From assembly GCF_041146795.1 (NCBI RefSeq), contig NC_135187.1, positions 35,473,056-35,537,055 on the forward strand: 64,000 bases of DNA, read 5' to 3'. Shown piece by piece: positions 13,018-22,770 of this stretch. The stretch is from Maylandia zebra (lineage: Eukaryota; Chordata; Actinopteri; Cichliformes; Cichlidae). The notes beneath the pieces are model-generated. The model saw only the letters and a program-made list of their open reading frames with translations, ran no database searches and was not told the DNA's origin. The position numbers and the translations under genes were made by a program. Numbering within the stretch: position 1 is the first letter of the stretch; the number at the start of each line of letters is the position of its first letter.

Positions 13018-13264
13018 ATTGGTGCTTCAAAGTCTGTTTTCCCAGCTGTGTCAATGCTGGATTTGTCAATGGCAGTGTCATTGGAATCCCGGAAAAGCCT
13101 ACCACATTAACTGTGTGACAGGAGAGTGTTGCACTGTCTGGTGTGTCTTTCAATGTTGAGTATGTTGCTCCAGTATCCACCAGGAAGGGCAATTCAGTGC
13201 CTTCCACGGTCATCGACAGCATGGGTTCTGCCGTTCCCACCCTGTTCGGTTTCTCCGGGCTCCG
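12961..13264 (-). pseudogene. pro: Retroviral aspartic protease segment, frame broken
   Basis: Directly after the gag stop and in the same frame lies an aspartic protease with the active-site signature LVDTGATYSTL (Asp at 13175-13177). Retroviral proteases act as dimers and cut Gag and Gag-Pol during maturation. The frame stays open to a stop at 12917, but the C-terminal protease signature (GRDLL type) is found in another frame, so a small indel near 12960-13010 breaks it. The gag-pro relation (same frame, one stop codon) points to expression by stop-codon readthrough. Confidence 0.82.
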
Positions 13265-14968
13265 TCAGTATTGCTCCCCCTCCCAGCCCCAGTCGGCTAC
13301 TGGGTACTGGGGGGCTGGTGCTGCATTCGGGTTTGGAGCTTGATGTGCTCCCCTGTAAGCAGCTCTTTGTCTTGGGCCTCCTCGTGCCTGGGATTGATAG
13401 CCTCGCCCCTGATAGTTCTGCGGCGGTTCAGGGCAATCTCGGGCCCAGTGTCCTTCTGCTCCACATCTCAGACACGCAGTCCAAGACACTCTGCCAGGAT
13501 TCCCCGGATTCCGAGCCCTTTGTCCTCCCCTCACGGATCCACCACGCCCTCTCTGTGGTCCACCGGTCCCCCAATTCCCTACGGGTTGACGCTGCCTTGG
13601 TGCATTGGCGGGCCAACGATCATCAGGGTAGAGACCCGGATCCTGATCTGGCCAGTCAGGCACAGGATCGGGCTGAGGCCTTGCCACCATTATAGTCTTA
13701 TTTAGTTCTTTCGGTTCTTTTTTCTTCGCATTATATTTTTCGCGAGCCTCACCCAGCTGCAGCCTAAGCAGCTGCGCCTGTGCTTCATCTAACTCTTTCT
13801 TTTGTTTGTTCGTCAAATCCTGTTCCTGCTGAAGTCTGTGGGTCACATGTCTCTCCCACTGCACCGAGTCTGCAACGGCAAAATCTGGGTTCTTTTCCAA
13901 GTCAACTGCAACCTGGTTGGGCAGCCCTGCCAGCACTGCCGAACGAAACCACGCTCTACTTTCACCCTCCTTCCCCGGATGTATTCCTGTTTCTAACAAC
14001 CATTGTTCCTTTGCTTTAGCTAAACACTCTCTGGGTTTCTTTTTGGGATCCCAAATAATTTTTGGAATGACTCCAAAGTTAGGAGTTGGGTCCTTCTCCC
14101 GAACTGCATCTGCTAAGTCACTCTGCACCTCATGATATTTCAGGTCATTTGCATATCTGGTTGTTTGAGCTATCTGCTCTACATCTGCTAACCCACCACC
14201 CAGCATACAACGTCCGGCCAAAGTGCGAAAGTCGCCCAGCGCTAATTCTTCTCCTTCCCAATGTTCTCCCTTGGTTATTGGTGGAAGTTGTTTAACCAAT
14301 GCTTCCAAATCTCTCACCTTATAGGCGCGATAAACTGGTTCGTTCTTTGGACCTGCTATTAGAGGCAGACTTAAACCAGGGTCAGGAGCTCCTTGTTCAA
14401 AACTCACTCTTCTACTCTTCCTCAACTTTCCTTTCCCCTTTGAGCTCTTAAATATGGGCTGTCTCTGTGCTTGGTCTCTCTTCACACTTCTTTTCCTCAA
14501 AATTAGGCTTGTACTTGGTTGGGGTTCAGCTCCTCCATCTTCGTCCTCCTCATCGTCTTCTTCTGATGACGTCGCACGGTCTTCATTCTCCTCTTCTGGC
14601 CCTCCCTGCATTACTCTCTGCTTTATAACCTCCAATGCCGTTAATGCCTCTATGGACGCACGTAGGGCCTCATGCATTTGTCCATACACTTCTCCTTCAG
14701 TTTTTAACACCAAGCTCAGAGGTATTTTATCACCCAGCCCTTTCTGTTGGGATATAATAGGTTTACTTACCTCAACCTCCATCGCTTGGCACTCTTTCTC
14801 TGCTGATTTTGATACTCCAGGGGAAGCCAAGCGAACAGCTTTCTTAAGCTGTTCGAGCTGATCCTTCAGAGGTTTGCATCCCCTTTTCCTACTAGGTGTC
14901 GCACCCGATCTGTCAGCCATTCTCTGAAACACAGACTTACCTCTTCCAATGGCGTTGGTCGACTCCAC
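13265..14968 (-). CDS. gag: Retroviral Gag polyprotein, open frame of 567 codons
   Basis: An intact frame from ATG 14968 (a second Met follows 17 codons later and could be the real start) to TGA at 13265-13267. The N-terminal third is charged, with an acidic run (EEDDEEDEDGG) before a basic patch. The middle resembles a capsid region. A Lys/Glu/Gln-rich, probably coiled-coil segment follows. One CCHC zinc knuckle, CLRCGAEGHWARDC, occupies residues about 499-512 (13433-13474) and is followed by an Arg/Gly-rich nucleocapsid tail. Gag assembles the particle core and binds genomic RNA through the knuckle. The stop is UGA followed by CGG, and protease continues in the same frame, which suggests readthrough. 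It is the only long retroviral frame here without a visible break. Confidence 0.88.
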   Translation of the reverse strand: MESTNAIGRGKSVFQRMADRSGATPSRKRGCKPLKDQLEQLKKAVRLASPGVSKSAEKECQAMEVEVSKPIISQQKGLGDKIPLSLVLKTEGEVYGQMHEALRASIEALTALEVIKQRVMQGGPEEENEDRATSSEEDDEEDEDGGAEPQPSTSLILRKRSVKRDQAQRQPIFKSSKGKGKLRKSRRVSFEQGAPDPGLSLPLIAGPKNEPVYRAYKVRDLEALVKQLPPITKGEHWEGEELALGDFRTLAGRCMLGGGLADVEQIAQTTRYANDLKYHEVQSDLADAVREKDPTPNFGVIPKIIWDPKKKPRECLAKAKEQWLLETGIHPGKEGESRAWFRSAVLAGLPNQVAVDLEKNPDFAVADSVQWERHVTHRLQQEQDLTNKQKKELDEAQAQLLRLQLGEAREKYNAKKKEPKELNKTIMVARPQPDPVPDWPDQDPGLYPDDRWPANAPRQRQPVGNWGTGGPQRGRGGSVRGGQRARNPGNPGRVSWTACLRCGAEGHWARDCPEPPQNYQGRGYQSQARGGPRQRAAYRGAHQAPNPNAAPAPQYPVADWGWEGEQY

Positions 14969-15356
14969 CTTCTTGGTCTAGGTCACCCAGACACGCCTAA
15001 CTTTCGGTTTCAGTCTTCGTCTCGCTGTTCTCGCAACCACTGGCTCCTCTTCCCCTGCTCGGTGATACACAAAGTTTAACCCAGCACTTTAGACGCTGTC
15101 CTCGCGTTCTCAAGCGTTGACACTCAATCAAAATTATTCGCCCTCAAAGTGTTAATATATGACACCAGCAACCCTTATGCGCAACGCGCTCACCTCCGTA
15201 TACTTACCTCTCCAATAGTTCCTCGGATTAGTGTTTTTTCATTTATTTTAAACCCATTAACGGCGCTGCGCGTCCCTTGTATACTTTACAGCAACACACC
15301 CTCAAGGGTCCCTCAACTTGTCCCGTACTAATAAGTCTAAAACCAAGAAATCACCT

Positions 15357-15653
15357 TTATGACATTATGTCAAAGCTTTCTCCATGTTGCACAGCCTGCC
15401 ACAGGTTTAACAAAAAAATCGCTGCCCGAGAAGGCTCCCACATATCAAGGTGGTCGTTTTCACAAACTTCCAGCAGACCCTCAAATAAACAAAAACAACG
15501 ACCCAGGCAGGCTTCCAGTTCAGCCTCCTCAATTTCTATGCACACTGAAAACTCATGGGGAGATTCTTCTGTCTCCCCGTGTCCTACACAATTCACCTCC
15601 AAATGATCCCCTACAATTGAAATTTCAGTGTGGAATGACGCAGAGATTAACAT
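15357..15653 (-). CDS. Possible accessory or upstream ORF in the retroviral leader
   Basis: A sense-strand frame of 98 codons upstream of gag. The product would be acidic (many Glu and Asp) and contain several Cys, including CLGRCFCLFEG. It has no recognised family and no clear signal peptide or zinc-knuckle spacing. It could be a small leader-encoded protein or a chance frame. An overlapping frame on the other strand (15359-15706) has no support. Confidence 0.3.
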   Translation of the reverse strand: MLISASFHTEISIVGDHLEVNCVGHGETEESPHEFSVCIEIEEAELEACLGRCFCLFEGLLEVCENDHLDMWEPSRAAIFLLNLWQAVQHGESFDIMS

Positions 15654-16595
15654 TTCCTTATTTATTCACTATATGTAACCTGAATTTTCTCTCTCTTATC
15701 AAATAACAAAGGTTATCTTTACAATTTGTTATTGAACTACTAATTAAGTTGCTTTTTATGGTGTCAGTGATAAACTGCCCCTAAAAAGTCCACTTTATTG
15801 CGTGCTCATTGAGTTACTCCTATCAAAACTATTTAACAAGTTCAATTTACACATACTCATTAATTTGTCACGCTTATTAGTGGCTCATGGTTGCTTAAAG
15901 CCTATGTCTGACTTGACCACAGAGTTAGAGCATCATTCAATCCTCTCAGGATGACCACTCCACTTACTCTGCATCCAGTCAGCTCATGAATTAACAACCC
16001 TTGCAGACTGTAACCCTTTTATTTTTTGTTTATGCCTTCAAATCCACCTTAAATCTTCTTTACCTAAATGTTGGTTTTAAACACAAACAATTCTTATATT
16101 CTATTTTGAAACGCTGTCACCATTCATATATTTACAATGTTGTTATTTACTAAGCCAGCATTTTAACTGCAGACATTTATCCACATTTGCAAACAATAGT
16201 TATAGAGCTGAATGACACACAAAACCGAAAGCATAGTCCTCTCATGCGCTCTGCATCAGCTGCCTCATTTGCATGCACACACACTCTTCATCTAAGAATA
16301 GCAGCAGGCAGTCAGTGCATTGCTGACTCGACCCACAGAGATCTTTTTTAATACAGAGACGTCTTATATTTACAACTGCACAGATTTTAAACCTTTTAAC
16401 ACCTATCGAATTTCGACAAATTTAACATAACCGTTTTTTGCAATCAATTAACCAGTATCAAGACTTTAACTGTTTCTGGCCTCATTTCTAAAATCCCTAA
16501 CTCAATTTAAAAGCGTCAACCAACCCAAACTTTTTGAAGTTTTAGGTTAAAGTTACACGCCCGAAATCCACTTCTGCTGGCCAAAAAAGCGCAGA

Positions 16596-17072
16596 TACCG
16601 TTTCAAACGGTAAGGAGACTCTAACTCCTAGCTATTTTGGAGGTTCCCAAGTTCTCCCCGGTTGCCAACCGTACTAACCCTATTCGCCGATAGGTCAGGG
16701 CCAAGCGTCCTTGGCCGGGAGGGAGCATTACCTCCGAGAACTGCGCTTCCTAGCAGACTCTAACTGCCGTTCTAGAATAATTTATAATACTTTGAAACAA
16801 CAATCAACACCCGAAACAAGTGTATAACTGAGGCAGGTGCAACCTAGTGGTCAAATGGAGACTCCAACTCACAAAATGACCGCTCAGGTCCACTCTTATG
16901 ACCAAATTTGGACTCTAACCAACACAATAACCAATTCCCTACCAAACTACTTGAGACTCTAACTCAATTTCTTTGGGACTTCAACCCAATATTTAAACTT
17001 TTTCCTGGCAGACTCAAACTGCTTTAGCAGACTTTACTGCTTTCATTTCTTCTTAGCAGAACTCTAACTGCT
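16596..17072 (-). repeat. Array of small hairpins with a conserved loop in the leader
   Basis: Plus-strand hairpins share a loop close to ACTCTAA (UUAGAGU in viral RNA) with different paired arms. They are AGGAG/CTCCT (16613-16629), GCAG/CTGC (16753-16767), GAG/CTC (16858-16870), GGTC/GACC with a longer loop (16887-16903), TTGG/CCAA (16908-16922), TTGAG/CTCAA (16951-16967), TTGGG/CCCAA with loop ACTTCAA (16973-16989), GCAG/CTGC with loop ACTCAAA (17008-17022), AGCAG/CTGCT with loop ACTTTA (17026-17041) and AGCAG/CTGCT with loop AACTCTAA (17055-17072). A palindrome at 16596-16612 and a GGCCAAG/CTTGGCC hairpin near 16697-16716 lie beside them. The stems change while pairing is kept, which suggests selection on RNA shape. 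Confidence 0.7.
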
Positions 17073-17313
17073 TCAACTCATGAAATTTTCATCAAAATCA
17101 AAACAGACATCCACCAGTAACTTCAGTGAGTAGACTTAAATTTTATCATGTCCAATTTGGCACACTTTGGAAATAATTCAACAGGTAGTGCCTTACCTTT
17201 TGGATAAGCCGGCTTATGCCCACTCACTTAGACCACTGGAATTCATGTCTGCCCGTCAGACCACCCAAGACCCCGGATTTCTCCGTCCAAACCTCCAACT
17301 CTCCCTCCTCAAT

Positions 17314-17331
17314 AACCGGACGAAGCCCCCA
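17314..17331 (-). other. Primer-binding site, tRNA-Pro-like
   Basis: In minus sense, two bases inside the 5' LTR, the sequence TGGGGGCTTCGTCCGGTT matches the complement of the tRNA-Pro 3' end used by gammaretroviruses, except for one additional T and a changed last part. It fixes the LTR boundary and the orientation of the provirus. Confidence 0.8.
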
Positions 17332-17333
17332 AA

Positions 17334-18142
17334 TGTTAAGATTCAATATTGAGGAAGGGTACAAGAGGTGATCGAAGAATAACCACACCGATCCGGCCGG
17401 GTGAAGTCAAACGATGATTTTAATGAATACACGCGTGGGAAGAGAACTCTGTACGCAGACAGGAAGTAGTCTTCGACTTAATCAAAGCATGAACAGATAT
17501 TTTATAGCATCAGGGTTTGTTTACTGACGCCCCTTCATGCGTCACAGATACATTTTATACATAGATCAGATCAACATCATCATGACTTTTTACCTAGAAA
17601 ATCATCTTCTATTTTCATGGCTAGCCCTTCCTGTCTACCTTTCAGTTCTTGTCTTGTTCCTCTTTCTTGCCGAGACACCAAGAAACGGTTCCTCTTTTAC
17701 CAAGACAATTTTGCAGTTACAGCCAAACATAACTAACCTCTCCTCTAAATAAATCTAATTTAAAGTGTGTGTGTGTGTGTGTTGACCTCACATGCTCTTT
17801 CTCAATTCACCTGTTGCACTTCTGACCTTTTACCAGACCAGAAGCTCACTGAGACTATGTGTATGTCTTCTACTAAATAAATGTTTTAATCAAGAACCTC
17901 TACTAAAACCTTAATATAAAATGATAAAGCTATCTGTTACATTGTTAAAGCCTCGTCTTAGCCTGCGGCTCAAAATAACTTCCTGCTTCTTTCTGCATAC
18001 AACTTCCTGTCAGCCTGCAACTCAGTCTTTCTGAAAGAGACACTGTTTAAACCTTGGAGTGCAATATCCATGCTGCAAATTATATTATTAATGCAATAAC
18101 AATTATTTAACAATAGCAGTAAAATAATTTCCCTCCTCGACA
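17334..18142 (-). repeat. 5' LTR of the endogenous retrovirus
   Basis: The promoter-side LTR, matching 8338-9146 base for base where I compared them. The equivalent TATA box is at 17499-17506. Transcription would run leftward through the leader and gag. It is followed by the CATA target duplication at 18143-18146. Confidence 0.92.
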
Positions 18143-18146
18143 CATA
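18143..18146. repeat. Target-site duplication CATA, right copy
   Basis: Matches 8334-8337 and closes the retroviral insertion. Confidence 0.8.
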
Positions 18147-18394
18147 CCAGGAGCTGAAGTGTAACCCAGTGTTAAGAACAATGAAAAGTGTACACTGGAG
18201 CCACTGTCTGTGTTTTTTTAGGAGATCTTTCACATTTCTGGACGGGATTAATCTTCAAGAAACAAGAAGAGCGAAAGCGGATCGTTGAATGAAACCATGA
18301 ACCAGAACTGGTTTGTAAAAATGCTGCAGCTTCACTGGTGTGGAACTGGTTTAGCTTTCGTCCGTCAGATACACAACAAAGCACTATTTTTGGT

Positions 18395-18720
18395 AGCGCA
18401 TGCTAGCGGGCCGTCGTTATTACCGTGTTGTTTGGAAAATACGGCACACTTAAAATCAATACTTTGATTTTTCTGAAAGTCGACAGAGCCCCTTATAATC
18501 CCGTGTGCCTTATGTATGAACTCTGGTTGTGTTTACTGACCTGGAATCGATTTTATGTGCACGGCGCTCGAAAATCTGTCGAATGTTTCAGTACGACTTT
18601 GCTGAGCTACGAAGCCGCACCGCTTGATGGATTGTCGGAGCATTACGGCTATCGTAGGCGGAGCCTCGCGGAGTGATACGTACTGTGCTTCAACATACTG
18701 TTACCGTATTGTGTGTGTAT
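18395..18720. repeat. Degenerate MITE-like repeat
   Basis: The segment has TACCGT-type ends (18420 and about 18703) and internal wording (CCTTATAATCC, GTGCCTTATGTATGAA) typical of a common fish DNA-transposon family. No transposase is seen. Boundaries are approximate. Confidence 0.35.
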
Positions 18721-18944
18721 AACCTCTTTTTAAGTTTTGTGGATATTATACATGGTTATGCTGAGGATGTGTCGGCCAGTTTCCACTGGAAATGCCTTTT
18801 GGTTAAACTGTCAGCAAAGAATTTGCATTTGCACAGTTACATGTTTATATAACTTTTATATAACACATAAAAAACAGCTGCTTGTTTAAGTGAAAATACA
18901 TTGATGGGTTTTTTTGCACTAATAAAGTTGTGGAGTTGAAAATT

Positions 18945-18995
18945 CCGAGAGGCGAATTACACATCATATATATATATATGTAATTCGCCTCTCGG
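18945..18995. repeat. Perfect 17-bp inverted repeat around a TA tract
   Basis: CCGAGAGGCGAATTACA (18945-18961) pairs with TGTAATTCGCCTCTCGG (18979-18995), separated by 17 bases that are mostly (TA)n. It adjoins the 3' end of the LINE remnant to the right. Confidence 0.8.
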
Positions 18996-18999
18996 CAGT

Positions 19000-19735
19000 C
19001 TATCCTTCAAGCTCGGGTCCTCTACCAGAGGTCTGGGAGCTTGAGGGTCCTGCACAGTATCTTAGTTGTTCCTAGGACACTGCTCTTCGGAACAGAGATC
19101 TCTACACAGCCTGCACCTGGGGTCTTGGCTCGTGTGATAGACCCCAGCCTCTATGGATCTTGTGCTCAGAGCTCGTTCCTGTTCTGCCATGATTAGTGCC
19201 TCTGTGCTGTCTTTCAGTCCAGCTTTGTCCAGCCACTGGTAGGATTTCTGGATGTTAGCCACCTCCTCTATCTGCCGGTGGTACATAGCGTGCAGGGGCC
19301 TGTCCTTCCATGATGGTTCCTCCTCTTTCTTGGGTTTCTGCTGCCGGAGGTATTCACTGAGCACGCTGTCAGTTTCTTCCTGATGTATTCGGGGATGTTC
19401 GTTGTCTCATCCTGGACCATGGTGCTCACACTCACCAGTCCCCGGCCTCCTTCCTTCTGGTTAGCATACAGCCTCAGGGTGCTGGACTTGGGTTGAAACC
19501 CTCCATGCATGGTAAGGAGCTTCCTTGTCTTGATGTCAGTGGCTTCTATCTCCTCCTTTGGCCAATTTATTATCCTAACAGGGTACCTGATCACGGGCAG
19601 GTGTAGGTGTTGATAGCCCGGATCTTGTTCTTACCATTCAGCCAACTTCTCAGGACTTGCCTGACCCTCTGCAGGTACTTGGTGGTTGCAGCTTTCCTAG
19701 CGGCCTCTTCATGGTTCCCATTTGCCTGATTTGAA
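19000..19735 (-). pseudogene. LINE remnant, C-terminal part of an R2/NeSL-like ORF
   Basis: Minus-strand translations in at least two frames give IRYPVRIINWPKEEIEATD and LLTMHGGFQPKSSTLRLYA, then a Cys-containing segment near the end. This is the C-terminal part of a widespread fish non-LTR retrotransposon, which I judge to be of the R2/NeSL-like type. Frame changes between about 19268 and 19364 show decay. The clade is inferred from remembered similarity and could be wrong. Confidence 0.55.
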
Positions 19736-20036
19736 TTGAATTATGTTACTCTTTGTCAAATACATTAAATTGGTGCTTTTCTTTTGTTGTGGTGGGGGCA
19801 TGGTAGTACTCAGACTTCACCCTTCATCGACATGCTCCAACCTCAGGTTTCCAACTTTGTAGAGAAGGATTCAGCAGCAGGATAACACATGTCAGTGCTT
19901 TAAAAAATCTGTGCTTTAAAGAGTGAAGTACTTCAGACTGGAAAATAATAAGGACTCCTGACTGTCACCTAACCTTAGATCTACTGAGTCCTTTTGTGAC
20001 TGAGAATGACAAAAGGGCTGATAATCTTTTGTGGTA

Positions 20037-20425
20037 AAGCACCTATGACCACAAGCTATAGTTCTTAAAAAAAAAAAGGAATGAAATCAAGCAGCAGATA
20101 AGAGCTTCCTCCCAAGAGTCTGACCACTCCCTTAGAGATGGGTTGAGGAACTTGAGTAGATTTGAGAATAGAGCTACTACTCCTCCACATCGGAAGCAAC
20201 AGTTTAGGTGGTGGTGATGGCGTCTGACTAGAATGCCTCCTGGACGGCTCTGAGGTGAGGTGTTTCCAGCATGTTCAAGCGGGAGAAAGCAGGTACAGAC
20301 CTAGGACACACATAAGAGATTGTCTCTCCTGATGGACTCTGAAATCTTTGGCATCTGCCCAGAAGAGAAGCTGGTTGGGGACAGTGAGGTTTTTTTCCCC
20401 TCTTGATAATTATAAAGAAAAAGAA
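20037..20425 (+). repeat. LINE remnant (CR1/L2/RTE-like 3' region)
   Basis: The sequence around 20046-20420 (TATGACCACAAGCT, CTCCCTTAGAGATGGG, ATGCCTCCTGGACGG) belongs to the same dispersed LINE family as 57121-57400. A poly(A)-like run at 20069-20080 interrupts it. It has no intact reading frame. Confidence 0.5.
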
Positions 20426-20749
20426 AAAAGTCAACAATGATGATTCAGTTATTCTGTGTGCTACATTACTTAATTCCAGTTATCTACAGACTTATATTTG
20501 TAATGACTGTCAGGTAAAGCCCTAAACCAAAGACCAACTTATTTGAACCTCGTGTGAATACCTGTACTGCAATTTGCATGATTTAATATGTTATTAAAAG
20601 AATTAGAATAATATTTCCATTGTTTATTATCAGCAATTACTGAAATACATACAAACAAACAGTAGGAAAACTTGACTTATTTGTCACAAGCTTATCATGT
20701 TTAGCGCACCCACATTCACACTTCCAAGTTTGTTTCTTTTCTTTTCTTT

Positions 20750-22682
20750 TTTTTTTAAAAAGAATTTTATTTACAAATCATTTTCCAAGAAATATAAATT
20801 AAACATTCCACTGATTTACTACCAACAAACTCCACAGAATATTAAACTGCCATTTTCCGGCAATGTCTCAGTACTAATAAATACAACACTATCCATTCTG
20901 AGTGACTGGACCTTCAGCTTACTTCAGCCATTTTCACTTTTAAACATTTCTACACAATTATTCTTCCTAAAGTCTTTGAAAACAATAGAAAAGCTGGAAA
21001 GGTTCTGACATCATCCTCTGATACAGAAAGTTCAAGGGCTGAAAGACCAATTAGTTTTCAACATTGCTGAAGACTCCATAAACTGATGGACAATGAACAT
21101 TACACTGGAGAGGCAATATCGGCTGGCAGAGGTCAAATTCAAAATGAGTCAAAAATCAAAGGTATACAGAAGACTTTAAGAGAAGAACCACAGAAAAAAA
21201 ATTCCAATAAATTATTTTTGAGGATAAATAATATTTTTAAGCTACATATCAGAAAAAAGCCAGGCTGAGAGATTCCCAAATTCACCACATAACTGGTGCA
21301 GAACCAAGCTTAAAGATGTACACTTGTAGCTGATCGTAAGTAAATAACAAGTGGTCCAAAGTTAGTAGCCACTGGTAAAGCCATTATTTTCAATAATGAA
21401 TTAAAAACAAACAAACAAACAAACAGCGCTAAAGTCAAAAATTTGGTGTTAAATATAATATTTCTTAGATGGACTCAACTGAGAGTTCTTGGGGATGAAA
21501 GAAACAATTTGATGATGAACTTATCTTCCATGTTTAGTTTTTTTAGACTTTTTCTTTGTTCTTTCCATGTAATAATCTAAAGGCTTTCATGATGTTTGAA
21601 TTTTCCACAGAAGATTTTGATGTATGTTACGTATTTACAAAGATAAAATCACACAACCCCCAACTGGTTCTGAAATTTGGCCGCCCCTCCCTGAGCCTGT
21701 TCTGTCAGAGGTTTATTCCTGTTAAAAGGGAGTTTTTCCTCCCCACTGTCAACAAGTGCTTGTTCAAAGGGGGTTGGTTTGATTGTAGGGTCTTTATCTT
21801 ATAATATAAAGCGCCTTGAAGTTGTGATTTGGCACTATATAAATTAAATTGAAATTAAAAAGTTTGTTACAATTAGTAAAAAAAATGTCAGAGATTAACT
21901 GGCAGAGTTTGGAACATTTAGCTAGACATAATAGAAAGATAAAGTTGAGACCACATTAAAAAAATCCTATTTACACAAAGTCCCATCAAATCATGTAAAA
22001 AGAGGCAATAGAAGAAAAATAATTACAAACATTGGTGAGTTTTCGTTTGCAAAAAGCCTTCTTCTGTACATTTCTACAACATCTGTATTGAGACAGGCAT
22101 ACCTAGACCTAAGTACATATCATGCTGCACTAATATAGTGCAAAATTATCCCTGAAAAATGGAGAAGGGACAGGCAGGCAGAAGTGATGCTGTCTCTGGG
22201 ATTTATTAAGCTCCTTTTTGTCTCCTCGTCATATTGTTTCTTGTGAGATGCACCGAAGCCATAATGACACTCAGGCCTCCGAATGTTCATTTGACACAGA
22301 ACAAGTGATATCAAGGCAATGTCACTGAGCAGTGAAAAAAATGAGGGAATGATTTTCACAGAAGTATTTGTTCTGCGGAGACACTATTCAGTGACTGTTG
22401 TTTGAATATTTTGGGCAGTGGTAGATGGCAAAGAAGCAAAGGAGGACTTTCAGCAGGAAACAAAGAATCCATGAAGGCTCTTGTGAAATAAATGCCAAAA
22501 TGAACATTTAAAAACAGATGGGGAAAACTAGGCTGCTAATGAATGTGGTCAGTCTTGATCTTTGAGGTTCTTCTTTTGCATGTGAACGAGTCTCAGCATT
22601 GGCGCTGATATCAAAGGGTTTCCACGGCGATGCCGTAAGTTCTGAAAGAAGACAAATGTTTGTACGTTGAGCAGGAAGACTT
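20750..22682 (-). other. Likely thsd7a 3' UTR and downstream flank
   Basis: This follows the thsd7a stop codon on the minus strand. Possible poly(A) signals (AATAAA on the minus strand) occur near 22203 and near 20766, so the UTR is about 0.5 or 1.9 kb. It contains a dispersed repeat (21686-21854) and a (CAAA)n tract near 21405-21425. The true end needs transcript data. Confidence 0.4.
21686..21854 (+). repeat. Dispersed fish repeat, copy 1
   Basis: Shares the core GGGAGTTTTTCC, CCCACTGT and AATATAAAGC with 23231-23406 and, inverted, with 51893-52120. It ends in an AT-rich tail (TATATAAATTAAATTGAA). Confidence 0.65.
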
Positions 22683-22770
22683 CTACATGTCTGCATCTCC
22701 ATCGTAAGCCAGAGTCAAAGGCTTCAGTCTGTTGTTCATCTGGCGTCTCTGTGGCTTCTTTGGCTTTTTG
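22683..22770 (-). CDS. thsd7a: thsd7a last coding exon (cytoplasmic tail)
   Basis: 88 nt after a TGTTCTGTAG acceptor. One base completes a Cys codon, then [10 protein letters not shown] and a tail ending DGDADM with TAG stop (22683-22685). The basic stretch directly after the membrane segment is a stop-transfer signal. The end of the tail is the most diagnostic part for THSD7A. Confidence 0.95.

Larger units (their letters stand above)
14969..17313 (-). other. Very long 5' leader of the retrovirus
   Basis: About 2.3 kb separates the primer site from the gag start, much longer than in simple retroviruses. It includes a hairpin-rich part (16590-17075) and a 98-codon open frame (15357-15653); elsewhere I see no coding signal. 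The leader should contain the packaging signal and any splice donor, which I cannot place. Confidence 0.6.
8338..18142 (-). mobile_element. Endogenous retrovirus, class I-like, full length but defective
   Basis: A complete proviral structure lies on the minus strand. It has two 809-bp LTRs bounded by TG and CA, a 4-bp CATA target duplication, a proline-tRNA-like primer site next to the 5' LTR and a polypurine tract next to the 3' LTR. The body contains a long leader, gag, protease, reverse transcriptase, RNase H and integrase segments. The domain order, in-frame gag stop before protease, primer type and duplication length fit the gamma/epsilon-type retroviruses of fish. The pol region is broken by frame changes, the integrase end looks truncated, and no env frame is found between pol and the 3' LTR. 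The LTRs look identical, so insertion should be recent although the coding body is defective. Insertion lies between nxph1 and thsd7a, in the same strand sense as both. Confidence 0.93.

Noticed and set aside
13126..13705. Open frames of 144-189 codons on the plus strand
   Set aside because: They lie antisense to gag and protease, whose sense frame has clear motifs. The plus-strand products show no known domain.
14454..14861. 135-codon plus-strand frame with a Ser run
   Set aside because: It is the complement of the acidic stretch of gag; the Ser run arises from GAA/GAT codons read backwards.
16500..17300. Hairpin array considered as a CRISPR-like or tandem repeat
   Set aside because: Spacing is irregular and only the loop is conserved. 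It lies in a fish retroviral leader, so CRISPR is excluded and simple tandem duplication does not explain the changing arms.
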